Of a stretch of 64,000 bases of DNA, positions 44,572 to 55,583 are shown one piece after another. This stretch comes from Shewanella sairae (lineage in GTDB: Bacteria; Pseudomonadota; Gammaproteobacteria; Enterobacterales; Shewanellaceae): assembly GCF_023283535.1 (NCBI RefSeq), contig NZ_JAKILT010000015.1:1-64000 (forward strand). Reading direction: 5' to 3'. Under the pieces are notes generated by a model. It did no database searches. It was not told the DNA's origin and was given only the letters and a program-made list of their open reading frames with translations. Within the stretch, counting starts at the first letter, position 1. Every line of letters begins with the position of its first letter. Position numbers and translations under genes: made by a program.

Positions 44572-46452
44572 ATGAACCTTACGATAAAGAATAAAATTCA
44601 ACTTGCCGTTTTGATCATTATCCTTGTGATCAGCACTACATTAGCCAGTATCTCGACTCGTCAGCTAACACAAGACACTGAGGTAGCAATTGCCGAGCGT
44701 TTTCATTTACATGCTGAAGCGGTAAGCAAAAATATCTTTAGCTGGCTTGAAGATAAACGTCGCATCATTATGGCTAATGAAACTCGTATTAAACGCGGCT
44801 TAGATAGCGACAGAGAATTATTACTGACGCTAAATGGTGGCGGTTTTATTGATGTTTACGCCGGCTTTGATACTGGTGATATTATCTCTGGTGATAAAAC
44901 TCAGCCGTGGCCGGAAGATTACGATCCACGCACTCGCCCTTGGTATAAGTTGGCGTATAACAGCAGTGAAATGATCGCCACACCGCCTTACATTGATATT
45001 ACTGGTGCAGCGGTAGTAACCTTAGCCCAACGCTTTAATGGTGTAATGAATGGCGTGCTAGCAGCCGACCTTAGTATTAATTACATTACTGAACAGATTA
45101 AAAACCTAGAAATCGACAATCAAGGTTTTGCTTTTTTATTAGATGAAAACAATAAAATTCTAGCGTTTCGCGATAGCGATTACGCCCAAAAAGATGCTAC
45201 TCGTTTAGCCAAAGCGCTAACTCCAGCTTATATCGACTCTTTGTTGACTAAAGGCAAGATAGCAACAATTGAATGGCAAGACGGTAAAGAAAAGCTATTA
45301 AGACTAACCAACTTACAAGGAACTAAGTGGACCTTAGGGGTTGTTGAGGATAAAACGCTTGCCTATGAAGCGATTGAAGAGCAAGTATTACAACTGCTTG
45401 CTGCCGTCGTTGTTTTAGCCCTGGTTATTTTGATTTTAGGCTCTTTCGTTGTTAGCCATATGTTTAAGCCTTTACAGCAGTTAACCGATGCGATTGAAAC
45501 GCTGTCAAAAGGTGACGGCGACTTAACTCAGCGCTTTGCCGCTAAGAAACAAGATGAAATTGGCTTATTAGAAACCCATATGAATCGGTTTATTGAAAGC
45601 TTACAGTTAATGGTTAAAGCCATCTCTGCAGATACCGAGCAACTGATCAAGCAAATTAATGAGTCATCAGATATTGCAGCTAAAGCCAGTGAAGGCGTCA
45701 ACGGGCAACACCAAGATGTCGACCAGATTGCCACTGCGATTCATGAAATGTCTGCAACCGCTAGCGAAGTGGCTAACCATGCAGAAATGACCGCATCAGC
45801 AGCGCAGGTATCTACTCAAGCCTGTATTGAAGGTAATGATGTTATCGTCAAAAGCAGTGACTCAATAGAGCTGTTATCTGTACAACTTGGCGACGCATCC
45901 TCAGTGGTTTCTGCGCTTGAACAAAATGCGACTGATATCAATCAGATCTTATCGACCATTCAGGCCATTGCCGAGCAGACTAACCTACTTGCACTAAACG
46001 CTGCCATTGAAGCCGCTAGAGCTGGCGAACAGGGCCGCGGGTTTGCCGTAGTTGCCGATGAAGTTCGTGTGTTAAGTCACCGCACTCAGGACTCTACTGA
46101 AGAGATCCGCTCGATGATCGCAGCCTTACAGCAAAACAGTCAGCAAGCCGTAGCGTCTATGGCATCGAGCACAGACATTGCCCATTCAAGTGTAGAGTTT
46201 GCTAACCAAGCTAAACTCAGCTTAGAACGCATCACTCATTCGATCACTGAAATCAGTGATATGGCAACCCAAATCGCCAGTGCAGCAGAAGAGCAGCGCG
46301 CGGTATCAGAAGATATTAGCCGTAATACTCAGGCTATTAATGATACCTCCAACGAACTATCTTGCCAGACCCAAGAAGTTAGCGATAACGCACAAATGAT
46401 GCTTCGTACCTCAGGAGAGCTGAGCGATCGCGTCTCTCGCTTTAAAATTTAA
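44572..46452 (+). CDS. methyl-accepting chemotaxis protein, dCache-type sensor, copy 1
   Basis: A 626-residue chemoreceptor. ATG 44572 is preferred over GTG 44560 because the paralogue downstream starts with the same MNLTIK. Layout: TM1 (about 8-28), a periplasmic double-Cache domain (about 35-275) with [16 protein letters not shown]2 (about 277-300), HAMP ([28 protein letters not shown]) and a signalling hairpin with the conserved tip [20 protein letters not shown]. There is no C-terminal CheR-tethering pentapeptide. Related Cache receptors bind amino acids; the neighbouring putA suggests, weakly, an amino acid such as proline. A near-copy follows 81 bases downstream. Confidence 0.93.
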   Translation: MNLTIKNKIQLAVLIIILVISTTLASISTRQLTQDTEVAIAERFHLHAEAVSKNIFSWLEDKRRIIMANETRIKRGLDSDRELLLTLNGGGFIDVYAGFDTGDIISGDKTQPWPEDYDPRTRPWYKLAYNSSEMIATPPYIDITGAAVVTLAQRFNGVMNGVLAADLSINYITEQIKNLEIDNQGFAFLLDENNKILAFRDSDYAQKDATRLAKALTPAYIDSLLTKGKIATIEWQDGKEKLLRLTNLQGTKWTLGVVEDKTLAYEAIEEQVLQLLAAVVVLALVILILGSFVVSHMFKPLQQLTDAIETLSKGDGDLTQRFAAKKQDEIGLLETHMNRFIESLQLMVKAISADTEQLIKQINESSDIAAKASEGVNGQHQDVDQIATAIHEMSATASEVANHAEMTASAAQVSTQACIEGNDVIVKSSDSIELLSVQLGDASSVVSALEQNATDINQILSTIQAIAEQTNLLALNAAIEAARAGEQGRGFAVVADEVRVLSHRTQDSTEEIRSMIAALQQNSQQAVASMASSTDIAHSSVEFANQAKLSLERITHSITEISDMATQIASAAEEQRAVSEDISRNTQAINDTSNELSCQTQEVSDNAQMMLRTSGELSDRVSRFKI

Positions 46453-46461
46453 TCCACACAG

Positions 46462-46494
46462 CTAAAAGCCCCCTTTAGCTATTGGGGCTTTTAG
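46462..46494 (+). terminator. intrinsic terminator after chemoreceptor copy 1
   Basis: Stem CTAAAAGCCCC / GGGGCTTTTAG with a short loop, 9 bases after the stop. It separates the two paralogues, so each may have its own promoter. Confidence 0.8.
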
Positions 46495-46533
46495 TCGCTA
46501 TGACTAGTTAATTCTTTTAATAAAAAGTACACA

Positions 46534-48414
46534 ATGAACCTTACCATCAAGCAAAAAATCCAAATTGCCGTTTTACTTATTATATTAACCATAACCGCAA
46601 CCCTCGCTTTTATCTCAACAACTCAACTGCAAAGCAACACTGACCAAGCCATTTCCGATCGTTTTAATCTACAAGCAGAATCTGTCAGTAATAATATTTT
46701 TAGTTGGCTAGAGAGTAAGAAAAATATCATCAATGCCAGTGAGGCTCGCATAAGCCAAGGTATTAGCGATGCCCTACAGTTAGAGCTTGGTATTCAGTCA
46801 GGCGGTTTTATTAACTTGTACATGGGCTTAGATACAGGCTTAGTCATTTCTGGTGATAAATCGGTTAACATTCCAGCCGACTTTGATGGTCGTACTCGCC
46901 CTTGGTATCAAGACGCCTTTAATAGCCATCAAATTATCACTACTTTGCCTTACGTGGATCTTTCAGGTGATGTGGTTGTTACCTTAGCGAAGCGCTTTAA
47001 CAGCGACCCAAGTGGTGTACTAGCAGCCGACTTGAGCATTGCCTATATCACTAAACAGATCAGTGAACTTAATATTGATAATTCTGGATTTGCCTTCTTA
47101 CTTGATGAAAATAATAAGATTCTCGCATTTCGTGATGATAACTACGCTCAGCAACATGCTAATCGCTTAGCCAAAGAGCTCACGCCTTCTAATATCTTAT
47201 CTCTGCGCGATAGCGGTAAATTGACGACCTTAGAGTGGCAAGATGGTAACGACAAACTCGTACGCTTAACGCCCCTAAAAGGCACAAGCTGGACGCTCGG
47301 TTTAGTTGAAGACAAAACCTTAGCTTACCAAGCTATTCAGCAACAAGTAGTACAATCATTAATTGCGGTAGCCTTGCTTGCGTTCGTGATATTAATTATC
47401 GCGACTTTGATAGTAAATCATATGTTTAAACCTCTGCAGCAGCTAACCAATGCTATTGAGGCGTTATCTAATGGCAATGGTGATTTAACGCAGCGATTCC
47501 CGGCTAATAGAGCCGATGAAATCGGTCAGCTTGAACGCCATATGAACCAGTTTATTGCCAGTCTGCAGCAGATGATCAAAGCGATTTCTAATGACACTGA
47601 ACAACTGATAAAACAGATCCATGATTCTGCGGATATTGCCGCTCAAGCCAGCAACGGAGTTAATGCTCAACACCAAGATGTCGATCAAATTGCCACCGCA
47701 ATTCATGAAATGTCGGCGACAGCCAGTGAAGTGGCTAATCATGCTGAAATGACAGCGAATGCGGCTCAAGTGTCGGCGCAAGCTTGTATTGATGGTAATG
47801 AAGTGATCGGTAAAAATAGCCAATCTATTGGGCAGTTATCAGAGCAATTGGGTGATGCTTCACAAGTCGTGTCGGCCCTTGAAGCTAACGTTACTGAGAT
47901 CAATAAAATCCTTTCAACTATTCAAGCCATTGCAGAGCAAACCAACTTGCTAGCTCTAAACGCTGCTATTGAGGCTGCTCGAGCAGGTGAGCAAGGCCGT
48001 GGCTTTGCCGTAGTTGCTGACGAAGTTCGAGTGTTGAGCCACCGTACTCAAGACTCTACTGAACAGATCAGAACCATGATCGCTACCTTGCAGCAAAATA
48101 GCCAACATGCAGTGACATCAATGGCATCAAGCACTGATATAGCATTAAACAGTGTTGAATTTGCCAACCAAGCGCAACAAAGTTTATTACGCATAACTGA
48201 CTCTATTACTGAGATCACCGATATGGCGACACAGATTGCCAGTGCAGCAGAAGAGCAACGTGCAGTGTCTGATGACATTAGCCGCAATACTCAAGGCATT
48301 AGTGAGTCGTCACACTTGCTATCATCTCAGACCCAAGAGGTCAGCGATAACGCGGTAACTATGTTAAGCACCTCGAATGATCTAAACCAACGAGTGTCTC
48401 GCTTTACCATTTAG
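46534..48414 (+). CDS. methyl-accepting chemotaxis protein, dCache-type sensor, copy 2
   Basis: A 626-residue tandem paralogue of the preceding receptor with identical layout: TM1, double Cache ([13 protein letters not shown] in the ligand-binding region), TM2, HAMP ([28 protein letters not shown]) and the same signalling tip. By eye the cytoplasmic parts are nearly identical, whereas the Cache parts differ at many positions, for instance [12 protein letters not shown] against [12 protein letters not shown], suggesting divergence in ligand after duplication. It is closed by a perfect 15-bp terminator stem. Confidence 0.93.
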   Translation: MNLTIKQKIQIAVLLIILTITATLAFISTTQLQSNTDQAISDRFNLQAESVSNNIFSWLESKKNIINASEARISQGISDALQLELGIQSGGFINLYMGLDTGLVISGDKSVNIPADFDGRTRPWYQDAFNSHQIITTLPYVDLSGDVVVTLAKRFNSDPSGVLAADLSIAYITKQISELNIDNSGFAFLLDENNKILAFRDDNYAQQHANRLAKELTPSNILSLRDSGKLTTLEWQDGNDKLVRLTPLKGTSWTLGLVEDKTLAYQAIQQQVVQSLIAVALLAFVILIIATLIVNHMFKPLQQLTNAIEALSNGNGDLTQRFPANRADEIGQLERHMNQFIASLQQMIKAISNDTEQLIKQIHDSADIAAQASNGVNAQHQDVDQIATAIHEMSATASEVANHAEMTANAAQVSAQACIDGNEVIGKNSQSIGQLSEQLGDASQVVSALEANVTEINKILSTIQAIAEQTNLLALNAAIEAARAGEQGRGFAVVADEVRVLSHRTQDSTEQIRTMIATLQQNSQHAVTSMASSTDIALNSVEFANQAQQSLLRITDSITEITDMATQIASAAEEQRAVSDDISRNTQGISESSHLLSSQTQEVSDNAVTMLSTSNDLNQRVSRFTI

Positions 48415-48433
48415 TGCTCACTAAGCTTAAGTT

Positions 48434-48466
48434 AGCAAAAAGCCCAGTTTGACTGGGCTTTTTGCT
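48434..48466. terminator. bidirectional terminator between chemoreceptor copy 2 and cydC
   Basis: A perfect 15-bp stem AGCAAAAAGCCCAGT / ACTGGGCTTTTTGCT with loop TTG. The A/T runs on both arms fit termination of the convergent receptor and cydDC transcripts. Confidence 0.92.
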
Positions 48467-48549
48467 ATTCAGTACTGACTAATCGAGGCTAATTTGATTA
48501 AGTATTACTCGCCATATCACTTAACCAAGAGCCCTTAGCCAACAGCGCG

Positions 48550-50289
48550 TTAGCTTAAACGCTTAAACAGGCTGGCATAGTAAGCATCACTCTCAAGTAA
48601 CTCGGTATGAGTCCCGCTCGCGCGGATCGCACCTTGATCCATTAAGTGAATGCTGTCCATTTGATTCATTGCGGTAAGGCGGTGGCTGATCATCAACATG
48701 GTTTTGTCAGCTGCAAATTCAAATAATAAACGCAAGATGTCACGCTCTGTGCGCTTATCTAAGCCTTCTGTTGGCTCATCTAATAACAAGATAGGTGCAT
48801 CGCGCAGTAAGGCTCTGGCAACACCTATACGGCGCTGCTCACCACCCGAAAGTTGACGCCCCCCCTCGCCTAACCAAGCATCGAGCGGCTTGTCGCCTTG
48901 CAACAAACTCTCCAGGCCAACTTTGTGTAGTACAGCAATCAACTTATCATCATCTTTACGGGTCGCGCCGTTAATCGCTAAGGCGAGGTTCTCGCGCAGT
49001 GTGCCGCTAAACAGGTAAATACGTTGACTCACAACCGACATCGACTGGCGTAGCTGTAACTCTGAGTATTGGCTAGCATCACAACCATCAATGCTGACTT
49101 GTCCCTTATTAGGTAACCACTCCCGGGTAAGTAACGACAACAAGCTCGACTTACCGCAACCAGTTTGCCCCAGTAACGCCACTTTTTGACCAGCTTTAAC
49201 CTCAAGGTTTAGCCCTTTCAGCACGGTTTGCTGCTCATTGTAACCAAACTCGATATCAGTAAAACGGATAGCACCTTGGCTAACATCTGCACATTGCGCC
49301 GCAGCAAAAGTCACGCTCGGCGTTTGTTCGACTACCTCATTGAGTCTTGTAGCCGCAGAACTACATGCCGATAAATGCTGGAACGCCCCCGCTAACGGCA
49401 TCATCATCTCAATTGTTGCCATGGTTAAAAATACTACCATGGCGAGTCTTGGGCCCGGCGGCACTGCAGTGCCAACGCCTGATGCCGCTAAATACAACAT
49501 CATTAGCACAGCAAAAGCGTGGCACAAGATTAAACAGGCTTGGCTTAACGCTGTGACACGGTTCATCGCATTTTGGCTATTCAGCATCTGAAGCTGCGCT
49601 TGCTCTAAACGCGAACGGTAAGCTTGTTGTGCACCAAACAAAGTCAGCTCAGCTTGCCCTTGAATATATTCAAGTAACTGCACCCGCAATACGCGTTTAG
49701 TCTCAAGTTGTGCAATACCTGGCTTGCGCCCTAAAAAGTAAAACGTCGTTGGCAGTAATAACCACACCGCCAGTAATACACTGCACAATGTACGCGCAAG
49801 CTCAGGGTCAAAGTGACCAACAAAGAAGTACAGCGCTAACATCATCAATAGAGATGCCGCTAACGGGGTGATTAAGCGCAAATAAAGATGATCTAACGTA
49901 TCAATATCAGCAACCAAACGGTTGAGTAGATCACCTTGACGCACGCCTTGCAGATTCTTAGCACTTAATGGCAGTAACTTGTTCCACACCCAGCAGCGCA
50001 GATCGGTTAACAAACTGAAAGTCGCTTCATGGGTCGCTAGACGTTCACCATAGCGACTTGCGGTGCGCACTATTGATAAAAAGCGCACCCCACCAGCGGG
50101 CGTAAAATAATTGAACATTTGCGCCGACAGCACAGTTAAACCCGCCACTGCTGTTGCCGATAGAAACCAACCCGATAGCGACAGCAAACCGATACCGGCC
50201 ATCAAGGTGGTTACACTTAAAAACAAACCGATAAACATCATAAAAGCTTGGCTTTTAAAGCGCTTTATATAGGGAAATAGTGCTCGCAT
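48550..50289 (-). CDS. cydC: cysteine/glutathione ABC exporter subunit CydC
   Basis: A 579-residue membrane-fused ABC subunit that with CydD exports glutathione and cysteine to the periplasm and is required for cytochrome bd assembly. N-terminal six-TM region, then the ATPase with Walker A LLGQTGCGKSSLL, signature LSGGEQRRIGVARALL and Walker B ILLLDEPTEGLD. Its ATG overlaps the cydD stop (TAATG), so translation is coupled. Length close to E. coli CydC (573). Confidence 0.95.
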   Translation of the reverse strand: MRALFPYIKRFKSQAFMMFIGLFLSVTTLMAGIGLLSLSGWFLSATAVAGLTVLSAQMFNYFTPAGGVRFLSIVRTASRYGERLATHEATFSLLTDLRCWVWNKLLPLSAKNLQGVRQGDLLNRLVADIDTLDHLYLRLITPLAASLLMMLALYFFVGHFDPELARTLCSVLLAVWLLLPTTFYFLGRKPGIAQLETKRVLRVQLLEYIQGQAELTLFGAQQAYRSRLEQAQLQMLNSQNAMNRVTALSQACLILCHAFAVLMMLYLAASGVGTAVPPGPRLAMVVFLTMATIEMMMPLAGAFQHLSACSSAATRLNEVVEQTPSVTFAAAQCADVSQGAIRFTDIEFGYNEQQTVLKGLNLEVKAGQKVALLGQTGCGKSSLLSLLTREWLPNKGQVSIDGCDASQYSELQLRQSMSVVSQRIYLFSGTLRENLALAINGATRKDDDKLIAVLHKVGLESLLQGDKPLDAWLGEGGRQLSGGEQRRIGVARALLRDAPILLLDEPTEGLDKRTERDILRLLFEFAADKTMLMISHRLTAMNQMDSIHLMDQGAIRASGTHTELLESDAYYASLFKRLS

Positions 50290-52097
50290 TACTTGTCTCC
50301 CTCTGGCTGGTTATTTGCTTGCTCTACAGGCTCTAGGTCAAACTCACTAACGCTACTGGCTTCATCAAGCATCTGCTTAAATGTGCCCTCTTGTGCGATG
50401 AGTTGCTGATAGCAACCTTGTTGCACTAACGCGCCTTTATCTATCACTAAAATGTTATCCATGGCGCTTAAATTTTCGAGTCTATGGGTCACCATAATGC
50501 AGCTATGCCCTTGCATAGCGGCGGTTAATGTTGCTTGTACCGCTTGCTCGCTTAAGCTGTCTAAACTGGCGGTCGGTTCATCGAGAATAAATAACGAAGC
50601 TTGCTGCGCAAGTGCTCTTGCCAATGCAATTCGCTGCGCTTGTCCTACCGACAAGCCCGCTGTTTGCTCTTGGATGGCGTGGGATAGCCCTAAGGGTTGC
50701 TGCTCAACAAAATCTAAAATCTGCGCTTTTTCAAGCAAAGACAAAATCTCGTTATCCGACAAGTTGCGCCCCATGGCAATATTGTCACGTAAAGTGCCAT
50801 GAAACAGCTGCGGCTCTTGGCCTAACCAAGCCAGTTGTTTACGCCAATCGGCTAGCGACAGCTCTTTAAGCTCGGTACCGGCAATGCTTAACTCACCTTT
50901 GTAAGGTAAAAATCCCAATAAAGCATTTAACAAACTGGTTTTGCCTGCACCGCTTGGGCCAACTATCGCCACATGCTCATTGGCGCTAATTTTAAAGCTC
51001 ACCGGTCCAAGCAATAAGCTGCCATCTAAGCTATAAACCGATAAATCTTTCGCGGTAATATCGATGTCGCCAGTCAATTTTTTATCACCACCAAACTGTT
51101 CTGTCGGGTGGTCAAGCAATGCCATTAGCTCCTCTGCCGCACCAATCGCTTGTGCTTTAGCATGATAGTGGGTGCCCATATCGCGCAGTGGCTGATAAAA
51201 CTCTGGCGCTAAGATCAACACAAACAAACCGGTAAACAGGCTGATTGGCGTGCCGTAATGGCCAAAGTCGAGGTGATGTAAATAACTAAAGCCGAAGTAA
51301 ACCGCCATCACCGCAATCGATACCGCAGCAAAGAACTCCAGCACGGCTGAGCTTAAAAATGCCATGCGCAGGACAGCCATGGTGCGCTCACGAAACTCTT
51401 CTGATGCTTTGCGGATAACCTTGGCTTCTTTCTCGCCTTGGTTAAACAGCTTTAGCGTCGATAAGCCTTTCAACCTATCCATAAAGTGGCCACTTAAACG
51501 GGCTAACGCACTAAAGTTTTTACGGTTAGCATCAGCAGCGCCCATGCCCACCAGAATCATAAACATCGGGATAAGCGGTGCGGTAGCGAATAAAATTAGA
51601 CCTGCGGCCCAGTTAATCGGAAAAACAGCAACTAAGATAATCAGTGGAATAAAACCGGCTAACACAACTTGTGGTAAGTAACGTGCGTAGAAATCTTGTA
51701 GATCTTCAACTTGCTCAAGCACAATACTGGCCCAGCTCCCAGCGGGTTTACCTTTAATAAACGCAGGTCCAAGTAGCGCGAGCTTATCGAGTACTGCGGC
51801 GCGCATCTCAACCCTGAGTTTTGCTCCAGCATGAAAACTAGCGCGTTCTCGGGCAAACGCGAGTATGCCGCGGACCACAGTTAATCCAAGTAGCGCCCAA
51901 AAGTGATCGATAAAATCACTCTTAGGTAGCTCATCGATAATAATGCCTTGCAGTACAGTGGCGATAAGCCATGCCTGACACATCAGACTTAGCCCGGTTA
52001 ATACACCGAAAAAAACCGACAGATTTAAATAAAAGCCACAGGCTTTCTTTTGCAGCTTTAGCCATTTAGTAAGTTTTTTTTCTACTGTTTTATCCAT
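50289..52097 (-). CDS. cydD: cysteine/glutathione ABC exporter subunit CydD
   Basis: A 602-residue partner of CydC. The frame is open to 52157, but ATG 52097 (MDKTVEKKLTKWL) has GGA 6 bases upstream and fits family length (E. coli 588). A six-TM exporter region is followed by the ATPase: Walker A VGPSGAGKTSLLNALL, signature-type LSVGQAQRIALARALAQ and Walker B LFILDEPTASLD. The signature reads SVGQ rather than SGGQ, as commonly seen in CydD. First gene of cydDC; the cytochrome bd genes themselves are not in the window. Confidence 0.95.
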   Translation of the reverse strand: MDKTVEKKLTKWLKLQKKACGFYLNLSVFFGVLTGLSLMCQAWLIATVLQGIIIDELPKSDFIDHFWALLGLTVVRGILAFARERASFHAGAKLRVEMRAAVLDKLALLGPAFIKGKPAGSWASIVLEQVEDLQDFYARYLPQVVLAGFIPLIILVAVFPINWAAGLILFATAPLIPMFMILVGMGAADANRKNFSALARLSGHFMDRLKGLSTLKLFNQGEKEAKVIRKASEEFRERTMAVLRMAFLSSAVLEFFAAVSIAVMAVYFGFSYLHHLDFGHYGTPISLFTGLFVLILAPEFYQPLRDMGTHYHAKAQAIGAAEELMALLDHPTEQFGGDKKLTGDIDITAKDLSVYSLDGSLLLGPVSFKISANEHVAIVGPSGAGKTSLLNALLGFLPYKGELSIAGTELKELSLADWRKQLAWLGQEPQLFHGTLRDNIAMGRNLSDNEILSLLEKAQILDFVEQQPLGLSHAIQEQTAGLSVGQAQRIALARALAQQASLFILDEPTASLDSLSEQAVQATLTAAMQGHSCIMVTHRLENLSAMDNILVIDKGALVQQGCYQQLIAQEGTFKQMLDEASSVSEFDLEPVEQANNQPEGDK

Positions 52098-52459
52098 GTT
52101 ATTCCAGACTAACGACAACAAGAGGGGAGTTGGATGCAGCGCATCTAACTTAGGCAAAAAACATATTTTAAAGACTTTATCGACTGACGTAAGTTCAATC
52201 TCTTTAGCTTACGTAAGGCGAATAAAACGCGAATACAAATCAATATTACCTCAGTATCGCAGGCATTAATCGCAGAATAAAACATCAATGCTGTAAATGT
52301 TATCGGACTCACAAAAATTGAGCTAGATCAATAAATCACAGCCTACTAAACAAACAGCATAGTAAATCGTAGATATAAAAAAACCGCAATAAGCTAGGCT
52401 TACTGCGGTTTATCAATTTATTTAGCTATCGCTTAAACAAATTTGCTTGCTAAGCAAGA
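52098..52459. other. intergenic region upstream of cydD
   Basis: 362 bases holding the terminator at 52381-52411 and an inverted repeat ACGTAAG (52187-52193) / CTTACGT (52208-52214) with a 14-base spacer, about 90 bases before the cydD start, a possible operator. No gene. Confidence 0.5.
52381..52411 (-). terminator. intrinsic terminator of the DUF3622 gene
   Basis: Stem AAACCGCAATAAGC / GCTTACTGCGGTTT (one mismatch) with a run of seven T on the minus strand, about 50 bases after the stop at 52460. Confidence 0.85.
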
Positions 52460-52798
52460 TTAACCTTCTGAGTCTGACTCATAATCTAGGTTATCTTCAT
52501 CATAATCTGATTTGCTTGGACGTGCATTACGCCACGCATCAGCAGCAAGTTCTTTAGCGTCAGCCGCTTCGTTACGCTCTTCACGTGCCTTAGCTTTGCG
52601 CTCGTTACGCTTGATTAAGTTTTCTAAGAATGATTTAAGCTCAGTCTCGCCCCAAGCTTGTGCTTCTGCTTCAGTCGCAAAACCTTTCTTAGATTTAGAA
52701 ACAACAATCTTTCTTGCTGTTTGACGACGAGTGATTTGGCCAGTCCAAGTTGCGCCATCGGCAACTACGCGAAAATCATACTTCTTAGTTTGTGTCAT
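52460..52798 (-). CDS. DUF3622 family small charged protein
   Basis: A 112-residue protein that looks like DUF3622: TKKYDFRVVADGATWTGQITRRQTARKIVVSKSKKGFATEAEAQAWG, then a strongly charged helix (KRNERKAKAREERNEAADAKE) and an acidic Ser/Asp/Tyr tail. Cytoplasmic, function unknown. A single gene with its own terminator. The family call is from memory of text and may be imprecise. Confidence 0.7.
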   Translation of the reverse strand: MTQTKKYDFRVVADGATWTGQITRRQTARKIVVSKSKKGFATEAEAQAWGETELKSFLENLIKRNERKAKAREERNEAADAKELAADAWRNARPSKSDYDEDNLDYESDSEG

Positions 52799-52998
52799 GT
52801 TACTTTTTATCCTAACAATAATGCTAATACTTGAACCAAACAGCCAGCCTGTTTACAGCGCCTATATAATAGTAAAGGCATCTACCAACAATTTGGTGGT
52901 TCAATCAATACGCAAGACCAACACCCTAAGCATCACTCTCACGTTCATAATTCTGTTTCTAAATTGCCCTGTAATGATTAGCTAAATCACTACGCAAT

Positions 52999-53199
52999 TT
53001 ATTCCACTGCCGATCCAGCTCCACACAGCTTACAATTGAGATAATAACCAAGCATGGCATCTCTACCTTGCTGGCTGGTCACCCAATCTCGCCGCTCCCA
53101 TGGAGGGCGATGACGAACATGTTGCGTATGACCGCAAGACAAATTGGCAACCCAATGATCTTCATCATCCTGATGATAACTAATGATAGGTCGCTGCAT
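52999..53199 (-). CDS. DUF3565 family small zinc-binding-type protein
   Basis: A 66-residue protein: ISYHQDDEDHWVANLSCGHTQHVRHRPPWERRDWV and a C-terminal LNCKLCG. The conserved CGH, HxRHxPPW and CxxC elements suggest a single zinc site. This pattern is the DUF3565 family; role unknown. It stands alone. Confidence 0.75.
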   Translation of the reverse strand: MQRPIISYHQDDEDHWVANLSCGHTQHVRHRPPWERRDWVTSQQGRDAMLGYYLNCKLCGAGSAVE

Positions 53200-53614
53200 G
53201 ACAAGTCGCCGAAATAGGTATCGTAAATACCTAAGTTTTGCTGGTGAAAATCGGTAGATGAACTTTCAGGGGCGCGAGATTAACACATGCAGCGCCGATA
53301 CAACATCTTTTAATCGACTAAAAATCACACAATCGATAATTTTTTACCAAATTAGTCAATTTATCTCGGTAACGATTATCAATTCAATGTGGATTCAGGA
53401 GCGAAAACCTATCTCCCCCCCAATTAACTGCCATACTCAATAGAAAGCCGATAATAGCGCCGCACAAACCGATTATTTAGCAACTGATTGTTTAATAATT
53501 AGCGCTTTTTAAGCAGATCCTGTAAGCTGCACGACCGCCAGCATCTGCAGGCCCCCTAAAACCGCTGCCAGTCGCACTTTTACGCCTATTTCGCAGCCGA
53601 AATGAGACCTATCT
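53200..53614. other. 415-base leader region upstream of rhlE
   Basis: No convincing gene; a 61-codon open frame at 53258-53443 has no ribosome site and odd composition. Cold-inducible DEAD-box helicase genes often have long 5' untranslated leaders, so part of this may be transcribed leader, but I see no box that proves it. Confidence 0.45.
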
Positions 53615-55192
53615 ATGAGTTTTGCCTCACTGGGCTTATCTGCCCAAATTTTGAAAGCCGTTGCCAACAAAGGTTATGACACTCCTTCACCTATTCAGGC
53701 ACAAGCAATTCCAGCCGTGTTGGAAGGTAAAGATGTAATGGCGGCAGCGCAAACGGGCACAGGTAAAACAGCGGGTTTTACACTGCCCTTGCTAGAGCTA
53801 CTTTCAAAAGGCAATAAGGCGCAAGCAAAACAAGTACGCGCATTAGTATTAACCCCAACCCGTGAACTTGCGGCGCAGGTAGGCGAAAGCGTTGAAACTT
53901 ACGGTAAGAACTTACCGCTAAAATCAGCAGTGGTATTTGGTGGTGTGGGTATTGGGCCACAAATCACTAAACTTAATCGTGGTGTTGATATCTTAGTGGC
54001 GACACCAGGTCGTCTATTGGATTTATACAATCAACGTGCTTTAAGCTTTAGTCAGCTTGAAGTATTGGTGCTTGATGAAGCTGACCGCATGTTAGACATG
54101 GGCTTTATTCACGACATCAAAAAGGTTTTGGCCGTATTGCCAGCCAAGCGTCAGAACCTAATGTTCTCAGCCACTTTCTCTGACGAGATCCGTCAGTTAG
54201 CAAAAGGCCTAGTGAACAACCCAGTTGAAATTTCAGTCACGCCGCGTAATGCGACAGCAAATACTGTACAACAGTGGATCTGCCCTGTTGATAAAGGCCA
54301 AAAAGCCGCAGTGTTAGTCAAACTGATTAAACAAAATAACTGGCAACAGGTATTGGTATTTAGCCGCACTAAGCACGGTGCTAACCGTCTGGCTAAAAGC
54401 CTAGAAGCGAAAGATATTACCGCTGCAGCTATTCACGGTAACAAGAGCCAAGGCGCAAGAACTAAAGCGTTGGCAGACTTTAAGAGCGGTGCTATTCGTG
54501 TACTTGTAGCCACTGATATTGCCGCACGCGGCCTTGATATTGACCAGCTGCCACAGGTGGTTAACTTTGACTTACCAAACGTGCCGGAAGATTACGTACA
54601 TCGTATTGGCCGAACAGGTCGCGCAGGTGCATCGGGTCATGCGGTATCACTTGTTGGTGACGAAGAGATCAAATTGCTACGTGATATCGAGCTATTGATT
54701 AAACAAAACTTAGAGCGTCGCGTAATCGAAGGTTTTGAGCCAACTTATCACCTGCCAGAAACAGACTTAACCGGTAAGTCTCACGGCCAAAATAGAGGCC
54801 CACGTAACGGTGGTAATCAAGGTCGTGGTAATGGCCGTTCACGCAGCCCTAACAAAGGTGCCAACTCAGGCGGTGCGAGTAATAAGTCAGCTAACCCTCG
54901 TCGCCAAGGTGATAACCAAGGCAACAGCCAAAATGGTGCTGCAAAAACTGAGCATAGAGATGGTCAACGCAGCGGTAAAATGGCTCGCGGCCACCAGCCA
55001 AGTGCCGATGCACAACCAAGCAAGCCTAGACGTCAACGCAGACCAAATGCGGCGAATAATGCAGCTGGTAACAATGCTTCTGGTAACAATTCGCAAGCGC
55101 ACAAAGCTAAGCCTGCCGGTCAGCGCCGCCCTAACCCAAATAGAGCGAGCAATGGCAACCGAGCTGCCAACAAGCCAAGTAATAATAGCTAA
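53615..55192 (+). CDS. rhlE: DEAD-box ATP-dependent RNA helicase, RhlE type
   Basis: A 525-residue RNA helicase. Motifs in order: Q motif TPIQAQAIP, motif [10 protein letters not shown], Ia [68 protein letters not shown]. After about residue 390 comes a disordered tail rich in Asn/Gly/Arg/Ser/Gln ([18 protein letters not shown]), typical of RhlE proteins and probably RNA-binding. Convergent with dbpA across a 64-bp tandem repeat. Confidence 0.9.
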   Translation: MSFASLGLSAQILKAVANKGYDTPSPIQAQAIPAVLEGKDVMAAAQTGTGKTAGFTLPLLELLSKGNKAQAKQVRALVLTPTRELAAQVGESVETYGKNLPLKSAVVFGGVGIGPQITKLNRGVDILVATPGRLLDLYNQRALSFSQLEVLVLDEADRMLDMGFIHDIKKVLAVLPAKRQNLMFSATFSDEIRQLAKGLVNNPVEISVTPRNATANTVQQWICPVDKGQKAAVLVKLIKQNNWQQVLVFSRTKHGANRLAKSLEAKDITAAAIHGNKSQGARTKALADFKSGAIRVLVATDIAARGLDIDQLPQVVNFDLPNVPEDYVHRIGRTGRAGASGHAVSLVGDEEIKLLRDIELLIKQNLERRVIEGFEPTYHLPETDLTGKSHGQNRGPRNGGNQGRGNGRSRSPNKGANSGGASNKSANPRRQGDNQGNSQNGAAKTEHRDGQRSGKMARGHQPSADAQPSKPRRQRRPNAANNAAGNNASGNNSQAHKAKPAGQRRPNPNRASNGNRAANKPSNNS

Positions 55193-55208
55193 ACTTTGAG
55201 TATTATTT

Positions 55209-55240
55209 AGATATCAAGGTCGCAAAAGACCTTGATATCT
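55209..55240 (+). terminator. hairpin after rhlE
   Basis: A perfect 13-bp stem AGATATCAAGGTC / GACCTTGATATCT with loop GCAAAA. There is no U-run, so it may stabilise the transcript end rather than terminate alone. Confidence 0.65.
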
Positions 55241-55253
55241 GTATTCGTAGCTT

Positions 55254-55524
55254 AAGAGCCTTGGCATAAGTGTTCCAGACACAACTACCAAGACTAACCA
55301 TTCATGACTCTTGATATAAGAGCCTTGGCATAAATGCTCCAGACACAACTACCAAGACTAACCATTCATGACTCTTGATATAAGAGCCTTGGCATAAATG
55401 CTCCAGACACAAATACCAAGACTAACCATCCATAACTCTTGATATAAGAGCCTTGGCATAAATGCTCCGGGCACAAATACCAAGGCTAACCATCCATGGG
55501 CCTTGGCATAAGTGTTCCAGACAC
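55254..55524. repeat. 64-bp tandem repeat, four copies plus a partial fifth
   Basis: Units begin with AAGAGCCTTGGCATAA at 55254, 55318, 55382 and 55446 (exact 64-base period). The fourth is cut short at 55500 and a partial fifth (CCTTGGCATAAGTGTTCC...) ends at 55524. Units differ by a few substitutions. Each contains CTTGG and CCAAG that can pair internally. It fills the gap between convergent rhlE and dbpA. There is no spacer between units, so it is not a CRISPR. Confidence 0.93.
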
Positions 55525-55554
55525 AAAAAAGCAGCGCTTTGGCGCTGCTTTTTT
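55525..55554. terminator. bidirectional terminator between the repeat array and dbpA
   Basis: Stem AAAAAAGCAGCGC / GCGCTGCTTTTTT with loop TTTG; symmetric A and T runs suit both convergent transcripts. Confidence 0.9.
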
Positions 55555-55583
55555 TATGGGGGATGTGTCAACCTAATAAGGGC

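Noticed and set aside
53258-53443. 61-codon open frame upstream of rhlE
   Set aside because: No ribosome site, unlikely composition and no neighbour support.
55254-55524. CRISPR array in the 64-bp repeat
   Set aside because: Units are directly adjacent without spacers and no cas genes are present.
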